In this document: positions 34,318 to 43,485 of the stretch, one piece after another
How positions within the stretch are numbered: position 1 is the stretch's first letter
How the letters are laid out: the number at the start of each line of letters is the position of its first letter
NCBI GenBank assembly: GCA_031399065.1
Contig: JANNOM010000025.1
Span: forward strand, 13,181 to 77,180
Reading direction: 5' to 3'
From: JADCRZ01 sp031399065
Lineage (GTDB): Bacteria > Bacteroidota > Bacteroidia > Chitinophagales > Chitinophagaceae
Length of the DNA stretch: 64,000 bases
The notes under the pieces: generated by a model
Told to the model about the DNA's origin: nothing
Database searches by the model: none
Seen by the model: the letters and a program-made list of their open reading frames with translations, nothing else
Position numbers and translations under genes: made by a program

Positions 34318-35022
34318 TTAAAAATGAAATGAACTGCCCGCCGGTAATTCATAGGGTTCCCTGTTTTTTTCAAAGATCCTGGCGGGCAAATTTCCCCTGA
34401 GTACGATATCAGATCCCGCAATCTGTATCCAGCTCCCTTCGCGAAGACCAGCCACGGTAATATCATTCTGTGTATGAAATTCCCTGATACGGGTTTCCCT
34501 GGATTCCCCCATGTGGTTAATACCTGATATGGGATCCATATAATGAGGATTCAGATTAAAAGGAACGATACCCATTGTATGGAAGCTTTTCGGATATACG
34601 ATAGGCATATCGTTGGTCGTTTGCATGTTTACTCCCGCTATATTGCTACCTGCGCTGGTGCCGAGATAAGGTATCCCTTTTTCCACATACTCTTTCATAA
34701 GATACATCCATCCACCCTCGTGCAGTTGTTTAACGAGCAAAAATGTATTTCCACCGCCGGTAAAAAATCCCTGTGCCTGCGAAATAGCTTCCCCGGGGTT
34801 CTTATAAGTATGTAATCCCTTTACTTTGATATCGATTTTGCTGAAAGCAACGGAAACGCGGTGAGTGTATTCATCGTGCGAAATGCCACCAGGTCGGGCG
34901 AAAGGGATAAAAATGATCTCAGATATATTATCGAACAGCTTTTTGATTGCCGGAAGAAGATAAGCAAGATATTCTTCTCCGTATAAGGTAGATGTACTGG
35001 CCAGGATAACATTTTTTTGCAT
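34318..35022 (-). CDS. pepE: Peptidase E (family S51, alpha-aspartyl dipeptidase)
   Basis: 234 residues from ATG 35022. Nucleophile Ser in LGTSAGSNIAGVNM, the FTGGGNTFLL loop, and PFNLNPHYMDP with the catalytic His. These match the class I glutamine-amidotransferase-like S51 fold. It cleaves N-terminal Asp-X dipeptides in the cytoplasm. A TATATTTG element on the minus strand (35026-35033) lies right before the ATG, again suggesting a near-leaderless message. Confidence 0.9.
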   Translation of the reverse strand: MQKNVILASTSTLYGEEYLAYLLPAIKKLFDNISEIIFIPFARPGGISHDEYTHRVSVAFSKIDIKVKGLHTYKNPGEAISQAQGFFTGGGNTFLLVKQLHEGGWMYLMKEYVEKGIPYLGTSAGSNIAGVNMQTTNDMPIVYPKSFHTMGIVPFNLNPHYMDPISGINHMGESRETRIREFHTQNDITVAGLREGSWIQIAGSDIVLRGNLPARIFEKNREPYELPAGSSFHF

Positions 35023-35180
35023 GTACAAATATAATAAAAGCCACCCCAAACATGGAATGGCTTTCATTTTATCGCTTGCGGGTTAGTAAGCTAAAACAGT
35101 AACGATCGCATTGCCTGATTTATTGTAAAAGGCTTATACCCGGATAAATTATCAGTTGACTATTACATTGTTTCTCCGGC

Positions 35181-35456
35181 TCAGGGATATTGAGAAGGAA
35201 AAGTGCGGTCCTTGATAATGGTAAAGGAATATTCTTTACCTGTCCTTTTTGCTGCATTATAAGCTGCGTTGGTAACATCCTGCAACGTTACATTACCTTG
35301 CCTGTTATATTCAGTCGCTTTAAGCGCGAACGTATTGCTGGAGTTCCATAGATTCTTTACCGGTGTAAAAGATTCTTTTGCCATTTCCGCGTTTAATTTC
35401 TGATAGTCTTTTTCGTCTGCATTAAAAAGTTCGATGCGTGTGATGTATTTAGCCAT
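35181..35456 (-). CDS. Small alpha/beta protein, possibly GhoS/DUF2622-like
   Basis: 91 residues. It starts KYITRIELFNADEKDYQKLN with an EMAKESF helix, then KATEYNRQGNVTLQDVTNAAY and a final KEYSFTIIKD strand, a ferredoxin-like beta-alpha-beta pattern. I recall similar short Bacteroidota proteins grouped near the GhoS antitoxin/DUF2622 family; that placement is tentative. No GhoT-like toxin gene is adjacent. No signal peptide. Confidence 0.65.
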   Translation of the reverse strand: MAKYITRIELFNADEKDYQKLNAEMAKESFTPVKNLWNSSNTFALKATEYNRQGNVTLQDVTNAAYNAAKRTGKEYSFTIIKDRTFPSQYP

Positions 35457-35498
35457 TGTATAAGATTTTAAGTTAGGATAATAATAAATGTAATAATG

Positions 35499-35894
35499 TT
35501 AGAAAATACAGGAGATATATTTAACACAACATCGTTCCCCGGAATAGGCGGTATACAGATTGCCGGCTGCTTTTAAGATAATATCATATTCTGTTGCTTT
35601 GGTCAGTTTTAATTCCTGTGCCTGATAACCATCGTAACTGACAATAAGTATTTTGTCTGAAGTGGAAATACTGAGGGTAAAACTTCCATCTGCCTGGGTG
35701 CCGGTTGACTTATTCGTTCCTTTGACCGTTATACTGGCACCTTCTATCGGGAGCGATTCTTCGAAAGAAGTTACTTTCCCGTTAATTATGACCTGCTTCT
35801 CCTGCGCCATAGACGATGTAGTGGTTGCCAGGAGTAAAGGAATAAGAAATAATAGGAGAAAGGCTTTATTTATGGAAAAAGAAAGAATAAACAT
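35499..35894 (-). CDS. Exported carboxypeptidase-regulatory-like domain protein
   Basis: 131 residues with a signal peptide to about residue 30 (SSMA-QEK). A single CarboxypepD_reg-like beta-sandwich follows (GKVTSFEESLPIEGASITVKGTNKSTGTQ), the same domain that starts SusC-type receptors, but no plug or barrel is attached. The C-terminus (YSGERCCVKYISCIF) is Cys-rich and unlike the family, so this may be a stand-alone protein or the stump of a truncated receptor gene. Confidence 0.7.
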   Translation of the reverse strand: MFILSFSINKAFLLLFLIPLLLATTTSSMAQEKQVIINGKVTSFEESLPIEGASITVKGTNKSTGTQADGSFTLSISTSDKILIVSYDGYQAQELKLTKATEYDIILKAAGNLYTAYSGERCCVKYISCIF

Positions 35895-36005
35895 GTATCA
35901 TTAATTAGTCCACTAAATTAATAGACAATATTGACACCGCAAAATAAAATTGCAGGAAAACAGATTTTTTTATTGGACACCGTATTGGAAAGATGTATGA
36001 AATAC

Positions 36006-36440
36006 TTATCCGTTAAGGGCTTTAATCATTTTATAATGCTGTATGCCCGCTTCTTCAAACTGGCTGCCCTGTTTCTGAAAACCAAGTGTAATGTAAAAAT
36101 CCACTGCAGATAATTGCGCGTTCAGGTAAACAGTGTCGGTTGTAGACGGAAGATCGCTAAGCACGGCATTTACCAAAGCGGTGCCCACCTTCTTGCCCCG
36201 GAACTCTTTTAATACGGCGAACCGTTCCAGTTTATAGCCGTTCTCCGTTTTACGCCAGCGGGCGGCACCAGCGGGATGCCCGTTATATCTTGCTATAAAA
36301 TGAATGGATACATCGTCATTTTCCCATTCCAATTCAGGCGGACAGCCTTGTTCTTCCACAAACACCTTTCTGCGGATCGATAAAGCCACGGAAAGGTCTT
36401 CTTTATCACTAATTTTTTTTACTTCTGTCGCAGTTTTCAT
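36006..36440 (-). CDS. GNAT-family N-acetyltransferase
   Basis: 144 residues from ATG 36440 (an ATG at 36470 is also possible). ALSIRRKVFVEEQGCPPELEWE is the ElaA/YjcF-like N-terminal region; the acetyl-CoA loop is ERFAVLKEFRGKKVGTALVNAVL; C-terminal AVDFYITLGFQKQG. Substrate unknown. Cytoplasmic, monocistronic by position. Confidence 0.9.
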   Translation of the reverse strand: MKTATEVKKISDKEDLSVALSIRRKVFVEEQGCPPELEWENDDVSIHFIARYNGHPAGAARWRKTENGYKLERFAVLKEFRGKKVGTALVNAVLSDLPSTTDTVYLNAQLSAVDFYITLGFQKQGSQFEEAGIQHYKMIKALNG

Positions 36441-36535
36441 TTTATCTGGTATTCTGGTGATGGTAAGCATATTTAAAAAGCAGGTTAAAGATACATTACA
36501 GGGATATCTAAATAGAAACAGGCATCAGGCACTAT

Positions 36536-38023
36536 TTATTTTCTATGGAGCAGCCTTTTCTCTATCCAGGTTTTGAAATCGAATAGTGTGGCCAGGTCTA
36601 CCTCGTAATGACTCTTCCCAATAATTTCGAACTGTTCTTTTATTTCCAGACATAGTTTGTTTCGTTCCTTACCGGTCATGGATATACTGGCGTTCTCTAT
36701 ATATTTTACCAGTATTTTTTCCAGAAGGAAAGCGTTGCTCTCTTTGTATTTTATTCCGCGCTTTACAGATCTTATTTCGTCAAAAAGCAGATCGTAATAC
36801 TGCATTTCGTGGTGGATTAGCAATTTCAATATCCTAAACATCCGGAAACAGGTTAGCATTTGGTATTGGCGGGGTACGGAAAGTACTCTTTCAATATAAA
36901 CAAGTGCATCGGTATAACGTTGATTGCTGAAACAGCACAATGCCATGTAAAGGAATACTTCCAGTTGTTTTTGTTTGCTTACCAAGTGAATCCGTTTAAG
37001 AAGTGTTTTTTCTGTATCCTGCATCAAAAGCAGGGCTTCTTTAAACTGCAAAGAACTTAATAATTGCGCGCTTTTGTAAATGAAAAAGATACAATCGATA
37101 TTCAGTTGAATATAACCTGGTACGGTAATGGGTAATTGTAGCTTTTGCAGAAAAAAATCCATGTCCTTATGCCGGCCGATGGTTCTTAAACTGCTTAGTA
37201 CGCTTTCGAGCATGGATATATAGTCGCTGACGTTTCCAGGAAGCATTACTTCCTGGTTTTCAAAAATCGTATTCAATTCGTAAAATATCCGGAGTGCGGA
37301 ATCATAGTCATTTGTAGCCACAAAATAATGTGATTGAAAGAGCAGGCGCAGCTTTTTGCTTTCAATGTTTTCCGAAGCGGGGTGCACCACCAGGTCAAGT
37401 TCACTCAGTACCAGGTCGTTCAGTTTGTTTTTCTGCGCTTCATTTTTTATGAGACCGTTTTCTATAATGCGCTGCCGTAGCAACTTGTATAAAGAATTGT
37501 ATTGGTTTATCTTCTTTTCATCATTCAACAGATTCTGGACGGCCATTTGTTTGGCGGTCAACTCGTTTTCAGAAATTATGGAAAAATTAAGATTGCTGTG
37601 GTATTGCATTTCCAGTTTTAACGCCATTATTTCCACGAGTTTCATTTCACTTTTCCGGGCTTTTTCACGTATACTTTTTAGTCTGTCGAAGCAGTCCCCG
37701 TAAAGATTTTTCTCAAATAACAGCGTTGCTTTAATGGTATCCGTTAACAACGCAAGGTGTTTATCGCTTTCTACCCGCAATTCAAGTAGCGCATCCAACA
37801 GCAGCTTAAATAAATACTTACAGGCTGTTTCAAAAGATGAACCTGTACTTTTCTTCTCAAACTGTTTTTTCAATTCCTGTCTGGGAACCTGGTCCTCTAT
37901 CAGTTTATAAAGGAGCCAGTAATCTTTCTTACCTCCATTCAGGCCTGTTTTTATAGTGAAATATTTTTTTTCACCGGTGGAAAGGGTATATACCAAGGAA
38001 ACCAGGCTAGATAACGTTGCCAT
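36536..38023 (-). CDS. Large helical hypothetical protein, 495 aa
   Basis: Almost entirely alpha-helical with degenerate TPR-like repeats (for example MALCCFSNQRYTDALVYIERVL at about 365). No signal peptide or membrane segment, so cytoplasmic. It begins SSLVSLVYTLSTGEKKYFT and ends FDFKTWIEKRLL; I have seen similar N- and C-terminal ends in uncharacterised Bacteroidota proteins of this size. It is probably a scaffold or protein-protein interaction factor, function unknown. Transcribed alone, divergent from ribokinase. Confidence 0.8.
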   Translation of the reverse strand: MATLSSLVSLVYTLSTGEKKYFTIKTGLNGGKKDYWLLYKLIEDQVPRQELKKQFEKKSTGSSFETACKYLFKLLLDALLELRVESDKHLALLTDTIKATLLFEKNLYGDCFDRLKSIREKARKSEMKLVEIMALKLEMQYHSNLNFSIISENELTAKQMAVQNLLNDEKKINQYNSLYKLLRQRIIENGLIKNEAQKNKLNDLVLSELDLVVHPASENIESKKLRLLFQSHYFVATNDYDSALRIFYELNTIFENQEVMLPGNVSDYISMLESVLSSLRTIGRHKDMDFFLQKLQLPITVPGYIQLNIDCIFFIYKSAQLLSSLQFKEALLLMQDTEKTLLKRIHLVSKQKQLEVFLYMALCCFSNQRYTDALVYIERVLSVPRQYQMLTCFRMFRILKLLIHHEMQYYDLLFDEIRSVKRGIKYKESNAFLLEKILVKYIENASISMTGKERNKLCLEIKEQFEIIGKSHYEVDLATLFDFKTWIEKRLLHRK

Positions 38024-38194
38024 ATTTATAATTAGCTTAAATGTAATTGATAAATGTAGATGAATTGCCTGTAATTAATGGTTAAAATTAATGGAGATGA
38101 AAGAAAATGACTGTTTATGTTTGTCTGTTTTAGTGTTTCGCTGGTTTAAGAATATCATACATACTGGCTATTTTTAGTCATTATTTATTTGCCA

Positions 38195-39118
38195 ATGAAA
38201 TCGTCCATTTTTGTAGTCGGCAGTTCTAATACCGACATGGTAATCAGAGCCGAACATCTTCCCGCTGCCGGAGAAACGATACTGGGAGGTACATTTTTTA
38301 TGAATCCGGGAGGAAAAGGGGCCAACCAGGCAGTAGCCGCCGCGCGACTTGGTGGCAGCGTGCTTTTTGTGTGTAAAACGGGAAATGATATTTTCGGCCG
38401 TCAGTCGGTACAACTTTTCAAAGACGAAAGCATCGATACATCCTACCTGTTATCGGACAGCGCCAACCCATCTGGGGTAGCACTTATTACGGTCGATAAA
38501 GAAGGCGAAAATTGTATCGTAGTGGCTTCCGGGTCCAATGCAACGCTTACTCCGGGCGACCTGGAAGAAGCGATGCCTGCCATAACAAAAGCAGCTGTCC
38601 TATTGCTTCAACTTGAAATCCCGCTGGCAACTGTTGAATATGCAGCACAAAGCGCAGCGGAAGCAGGCGTTAAAGTCATTTTAAACCCCGCGCCCGCTCA
38701 GAAACTTCCATCTTCCCTTTTCCGCAATATCAGTATCATTACACCTAATAAAAACGAGGCCGAAGTATTATCGGGGATTAAAGCAGATAATATGGAAGAT
38801 GCAAAAAAGGCCGCGGCTGCGATTCATGAAAAGGGAGTGGAAACGGTAATCATTACATTAGGTTCAGCCGGTGCACTGGTATATCATGAAAAAACCTTTA
38901 CACATGTAACGGCCTTAAAGGTAAAAGCGGTAGATACTACGGCTGCGGGCGATGTATTTAACGGGGCCCTGGCCGTTGCCCTGTCGGAGCAGAAAGATAT
39001 AATAGCCGCTACCGAATTTGCCTGCAGGGCCGCTGCCATTTCCGTGACCCGTTTAGGAGCACAGTCTTCTGCCCCGCAACGCAGTGAACTGGTTGCAGGA
39101 TCATCCGTGTTTATGTAG
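38195..39118 (+). CDS. rbsK: Ribokinase (PfkB family)
   Basis: 307 residues from ATG 38195 (MKSSIFVVGSSNTDMV). PfkB signature 1: GGTFFMNPGGKGANQAVAAA. Signature 2: DTTAAGDVFNGALA with the catalytic Asp. NxxE in PNKNEAEV. It phosphorylates D-ribose to ribose 5-phosphate; related pentoses are possible. It leads a plus-strand run with a sugar permease and a GH127-like enzyme. Confidence 0.94.
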   Translation: MKSSIFVVGSSNTDMVIRAEHLPAAGETILGGTFFMNPGGKGANQAVAAARLGGSVLFVCKTGNDIFGRQSVQLFKDESIDTSYLLSDSANPSGVALITVDKEGENCIVVASGSNATLTPGDLEEAMPAITKAAVLLLQLEIPLATVEYAAQSAAEAGVKVILNPAPAQKLPSSLFRNISIITPNKNEAEVLSGIKADNMEDAKKAAAAIHEKGVETVIITLGSAGALVYHEKTFTHVTALKVKAVDTTAAGDVFNGALAVALSEQKDIIAATEFACRAAAISVTRLGAQSSAPQRSELVAGSSVFM

Positions 39119-39175
39119 GTGAAATAAAATTTTGTGTTATAATACGATTGCTGTTACAAGAAAATATGCCACACT

Positions 39176-40177
39176 ATGTTTATCATTCATAACTATTCCG
39201 TTGCCATCCTGTTCTGTATTATTACCATGCTATGCTGGGGATCCTGGGCCAACACACAAAAACTCGCCGGCAAAACCTGGAGGTTCGAGCTTTTTTACTG
39301 GGACTATGTAATAGGGATATTTATCTTTTCCCTTCTTTCGGCGTTTACCCTGGGTAGTTATGGTGAACAAGGCCGAAGCTTTATGGAGGATATCGCCCAA
39401 GCCGACCCTGGGAATATCGGCAGTGCATTGCTGGGAGGCATTATATTTAATGCAGCCAATATCCTGCTTTCGGCGGCCATCGCTATCGCCGGTATGTCCG
39501 TGGCGTTTCCCGTGGCCATCGGGTTAGCACTTGTTTTGGGTGTAATTATCAATTACTCTGCTTCCCGGCAGGGCGACCCGGTTTTTCTATTTGCGGGGGT
39601 AGGGTTGATTATGCTTGCTATCCTTTTTAATGCCGCGGCTTATCATAAAAAAAGTGTTTCAAGCAGTAAGGTTTCCGCAAAAGGTCTTTATTTGTCGCTG
39701 ATAGCAGGGTTGCTGATGTCTTTTTTCTATCGTTTTATCGCATCTTCTATGGATATGGAAAATTTTGCAATGCCTGCTTCCGGAAAAATGACGCCTTATA
39801 CGGCGGTATTTATTTTTTCGATCGGCATCGTGGCAAGCAATTTTTTGTTCAATACCCTTTTTATGAAATACCCTACCAGTGGAACGCCGACTAACTACAA
39901 AGAATATCTGAGCGGCAATTTCCGGACACACCTGATCGGCGTGCTGGGTGGGTTGATATGGGGCATGGGTAACTCGTTTAACCTGGTAGCAGCAGGCAAG
40001 GCAGGACCAGCCATATCGTATGGACTGGGACAGGGGGCAACGCTGGTAGCCGCTTTGTGGGGTGTTTTTGTGTGGAAGGAATTTAAAAATTCACCCCGAA
40101 CGGTTAATAATCTGCTTACAGCGATGTTTTTCTTTTTTGTGACAGGCCTGATTTTAATTATTGTGTCTGGAAGGTGA
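39176..40177 (+). CDS. GRP-family sugar permease (RhaT/ribose-uptake-like)
   Basis: 333 residues with 10 membrane segments. It starts with IITMLCWGSWANTQKLAGKTWRFELFYWDYV, a signature of the glucose/ribose porter and RhaT group in the DMT superfamily. Later GGLIWGMGNSFNLVAAGKAGPAISYGLGQGATLVAALWGVFVWKEF. With ribokinase 57 bases upstream and a secreted glycosidase 32 bases downstream, a pentose importer is the best guess. Confidence 0.88.
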   Translation: MFIIHNYSVAILFCIITMLCWGSWANTQKLAGKTWRFELFYWDYVIGIFIFSLLSAFTLGSYGEQGRSFMEDIAQADPGNIGSALLGGIIFNAANILLSAAIAIAGMSVAFPVAIGLALVLGVIINYSASRQGDPVFLFAGVGLIMLAILFNAAAYHKKSVSSSKVSAKGLYLSLIAGLLMSFFYRFIASSMDMENFAMPASGKMTPYTAVFIFSIGIVASNFLFNTLFMKYPTSGTPTNYKEYLSGNFRTHLIGVLGGLIWGMGNSFNLVAAGKAGPAISYGLGQGATLVAALWGVFVWKEFKNSPRTVNNLLTAMFFFFVTGLILIIVSGR

Positions 40178-40209
40178 GAACAATAAATACATTTTAAATT
40201 TGATTAACA

Positions 40210-42801
40210 ATGAGCAAATATTATATGAAAATTAAGAAGTATCTGTCCATTTTATTAGTAATGTGGTCGTTTTCTGGCTTCGGCCAGAAGATTGTACTGG
40301 AAGGTAATTGGAAGTATGCAGTTGCTGAGTACCGGTCGTTTTCATCTTCTTTGTTTAACGATTCAGCATGGCAGCAAAAAGATGCTGGCAGTCTGCTGCT
40401 GAAAAAAGAAGAGCTGGGTGGCTCAAAAGGGTATGCGCTATTGAGAAAAAAAGTCATCATACCTTCCACTTTTAAACCGGAATTGCGAAAGACAGGAACC
40501 TTATCCATTTTTTTGGGCAGAATATACCAGTCGGATAGTGTATATTTCAACGGCCGTTTAATCGGCTCTACCAGTTCCTCGGATATAAAGAGAAATTACA
40601 TCCTCCCTACTAATGATATACAATGGGACAGGGAAAATGTAATAGCCATTCGTATGCGGCATTGGGGAGATATAAGCGGACTGGAAACGGGTAAGCCTTA
40701 TATTGCTGCCGCTCCTCCCTCCACGGTATTTGTATTGAATTCTGATACCCGCGACGAAGATAAACAGGTGCAGATTAATGGCAGGCAGATCGATTATAAC
40801 CTGGTTGTGACTAATCGGTCTTCAATAAAAACAGGTGCGGATATAACCGCTTATTTTTATGATCTTTCCGGTAAGCAATTAAATAGTATTACAAAAAAAA
40901 TAACACTCGATACAGGCAGAAACATTGCCAGGTTTACTTACAAATCTCCTTTGCCGTTTATTAAAGTGCATTATAAAGTCAGCATTCCCCGGTATACATT
41001 AACTGCCGGTTGGAACGATGCATTCGGGTACAATACGGTGGTGTATCGTAGCGGCCAAGCGGTGATAGCGGATAAAGTAAAAGATCAGTTTATCCCGGCA
41101 GATGTGCAGCAGCAGGTGATTAAAGGATGGTTGGGCGACCGGCTCCGGATTAATGAAGAAAAGCGGTTGTTGCAAGTGGATGAAAACGCGATACTCGCCG
41201 GATTCATCAACCGGCCTGGAAGTCATCCCTGGATAGGGGAGCATGTAGGAAAATTTCTCGATGCTTCTGCCAATACATATAGAAACACCGGAAACAAAGA
41301 ATTGAAGATACGTATGGACCGGACCGTGCAGCAATTAATTGCCACCCAGCTGGAAGATGGATACCTGGGCACGTATTCACCCGAAAGTCATTGGACAAGC
41401 TGGGATGTATGGTCGCATAAATACAATATTATAGGGCTGTTAAATTATTACTCTTTATCAGGGTTTAAGCCATCGCTGGATGCAGCCATGAAATCCGGTA
41501 ACCTGCTTTGCAAAACCTTCGGTTATAATAGCGGTCAAAAAGACCTGATAAAAGCAGGCACACACGTCGGGATGGCTTCCACGAGTGTGTTGGAACCTAT
41601 GGTAGATCTGTACCGGTTTACAGGCGATCAAAAATACCTTGATTTCTGCTACTATATTATCAAAAGTATGGACCAGGAAAACGGTCCTAAGATCATATCG
41701 ACACTTAATGCTACCGCGGGAAGGGTAGATAAAACGGCCAATGCTAAAGCATACGAGATGCTTTCTAATCTGGTAGGCATCGTTAAGCTTTATAAATTAA
41801 CGGCAGACCAGCGTTTTTTAACGCCCGTATTGCTTGCATGGAAAAATATTGTCGAAGGCAAATTATATATAACAGGTACCGCCAGTTCTTTCGAGCATTT
41901 TAAAGAGGAAGGGGTTCTTCCCGCCGAGGATAAAGATCATATGGGTGAAGGATGTGTAACTACTACATGGCTGCAGTTTAATTATCATCTATTATGTATT
42001 ACAGGCGAAATGAAGTATATAGATGAACTGGAGAGATCTGTTTATAACCATTTGACCGGTGCCGAAAATCCCCAGAGCGGCTGTGTGAGTTACTATACTC
42101 CCCTGGTTGGCGCAAAGCCTTACCGTTGTGTAATTACCTGTTGCATGTCAAGCATTCCGCGGGGCATATCAATGATCCCTTTGTTCGCAAATGGTACTAT
42201 GGAGGGCAAACCGTCTTTTCTTTTTTACCGGTCGGGCGAATATACCGCAATGCTGGCCGGACAAAAAAAGATATCCTTCAATATGACCACCGATTTTCCT
42301 GTTAATGGGGACGTTTCTATAACGGTAATTTCGGCACAACCGTCGAAGATTCCTGTTATGTTCAGAAAGCCTTACTGGGCTGCGGATTTCGTGATAAAAG
42401 TAAATGGTGAAGATCAGGCTACTGATGGAAAAGAGGCAGCTTTCATCGATCGGTTATGGACTAAAGGAGACAAGATTTCTATAACCTTTAAAATGCCGTT
42501 GGTTCTATTGAACGGCGGTAAAAGTTACCCGGGCAATATAGCTTTTCAGCGTGGGCCGCAGGTGCTTGCTTACGACCAATCACTTAATAAGACAGAGCTA
42601 AAAAGCGTTTATATTAATGGAAAGGATACAACTCTTACAGATGCCAGTAATGCACTGTCGTCACCCTGGATAGGAATGCAGGCATATTTTATAAACAGTT
42701 ACGGAGAAGGTTTAAAGGGTCCCATCGTATTGGTACCTTATGCGGACGCGGGGCAATCGAATGGTTATGTTCAAACATGGCTTCCGGTAAAAAAGGATTA
42801 A
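40210..42801 (+). CDS. Secreted GH127-like (DUF1680) glycosidase with N-terminal beta-sandwich
   Basis: 863 residues with a signal peptide (MKIKKYLSILLVMWSFSGFG; the second ATG, 40225, may be the true start). A GH2-like sugar-binding sandwich occupies about 30-165, another beta region runs to ~290, then an (alpha/alpha)6 barrel at about 320-650 and C-terminal beta domains. GH127 metal-site equivalents: Glu580 and Cys582 (GEGCVTT), Cys644-Cys645 (ITCCMSS). The usual CCPPN is altered after the two Cys. It probably releases L-arabinofuranose or a related pentose for the adjoining permease and kinase. A perfect hairpin terminator follows. Confidence 0.82.
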   Translation: MSKYYMKIKKYLSILLVMWSFSGFGQKIVLEGNWKYAVAEYRSFSSSLFNDSAWQQKDAGSLLLKKEELGGSKGYALLRKKVIIPSTFKPELRKTGTLSIFLGRIYQSDSVYFNGRLIGSTSSSDIKRNYILPTNDIQWDRENVIAIRMRHWGDISGLETGKPYIAAAPPSTVFVLNSDTRDEDKQVQINGRQIDYNLVVTNRSSIKTGADITAYFYDLSGKQLNSITKKITLDTGRNIARFTYKSPLPFIKVHYKVSIPRYTLTAGWNDAFGYNTVVYRSGQAVIADKVKDQFIPADVQQQVIKGWLGDRLRINEEKRLLQVDENAILAGFINRPGSHPWIGEHVGKFLDASANTYRNTGNKELKIRMDRTVQQLIATQLEDGYLGTYSPESHWTSWDVWSHKYNIIGLLNYYSLSGFKPSLDAAMKSGNLLCKTFGYNSGQKDLIKAGTHVGMASTSVLEPMVDLYRFTGDQKYLDFCYYIIKSMDQENGPKIISTLNATAGRVDKTANAKAYEMLSNLVGIVKLYKLTADQRFLTPVLLAWKNIVEGKLYITGTASSFEHFKEEGVLPAEDKDHMGEGCVTTTWLQFNYHLLCITGEMKYIDELERSVYNHLTGAENPQSGCVSYYTPLVGAKPYRCVITCCMSSIPRGISMIPLFANGTMEGKPSFLFYRSGEYTAMLAGQKKISFNMTTDFPVNGDVSITVISAQPSKIPVMFRKPYWAADFVIKVNGEDQATDGKEAAFIDRLWTKGDKISITFKMPLVLLNGGKSYPGNIAFQRGPQVLAYDQSLNKTELKSVYINGKDTTLTDASNALSSPWIGMQAYFINSYGEGLKGPIVLVPYADAGQSNGYVQTWLPVKKD

Positions 42802-42832
42802 AGGTTCAATTCTTATCAGTAGAAAAAATCTA

Positions 42833-42871
42833 GATTTAAGCGTTAATCATCGAAGGATTAACGCTTAAATC
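42833..42871. terminator. Bidirectional terminator, 16-bp perfect stem
   Basis: GATTTAAGCGTTAATC (42833-42848) pairs exactly with GATTAACGCTTAAATC (42856-42871) around a 7-base loop, between the GH127-like gene and the convergent PPOX-like gene. Confidence 0.8.
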
Positions 42872-42881
42872 TTACCAATCA

Positions 42882-43418
42882 TTATACATTTATTTTACCT
42901 TCTATGGAATCATCCATCGTTTTCCCCAGTGCTGCACCTATCAATTGTTTGGCAAATGCAACCACCTGTCCATGCTTTGTATCCCAGTAATAACCGTCTT
43001 CCGGGGTTACTTTTATTACCGAAATGCGGGGATCGTCCACTCCTTCCGTAAACCAGGTCTTTAAAATCGGTTCCCAAAGTTCTTTTATTTTGTTTTTGTC
43101 CTGGCTGATAGTGGCATTACCGTATAAAGTCATAAAGTCAGAATGAGTGCTGCCCTGGAATAATAATTGTACTGAAGGATCGGCGGCTAATTCTGCATTT
43201 TTATGGCTGTCATTGGCACTTAAAAACCAACATACTCCATCTTCATCCACTTTTTGAACAGCCATAGGGCGTGTAGCAAATTGCTCACCCGTTCTTATAT
43301 TGGTACAAAAAAAGCAACTGCTCGCTTTTTTAACCAGTTCTATCAGCTTTTCTGCAGCTTTGTGGCCTTGTAAATCTTCATAGTTGTCTTCAATCTGTTG
43401 GCGGTTGATGCTATCCAT
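42882..43418 (-). CDS. Pyridoxamine 5'-phosphate oxidase-like protein (general stress protein 26 type)
   Basis: 178 residues. A split-barrel flavin-binding fold of the GsiB/YdaG-like PPOX group: AEKLIELVKKASSCFFCTNIRTGEQFATRPMAV, VCWFLSANDSHK, VQLLFQGSTHSDFMTLYGNATI, and ITPEDGYYWDTKHG-type C-terminus. Likely binds FMN or F420; the stress role is a family precedent. Cytoplasmic. The end of the gene is 11 bases from a shared terminator. Confidence 0.92.
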   Translation of the reverse strand: MDSINRQQIEDNYEDLQGHKAAEKLIELVKKASSCFFCTNIRTGEQFATRPMAVQKVDEDGVCWFLSANDSHKNAELAADPSVQLLFQGSTHSDFMTLYGNATISQDKNKIKELWEPILKTWFTEGVDDPRISVIKVTPEDGYYWDTKHGQVVAFAKQLIGAALGKTMDDSIEGKINV

Positions 43419-43485
43419 AGTTTTTTTATAATTGCAATATGAAAATCATGCCAACCAATTTTCATACTTCTACGCATCCTGATAC

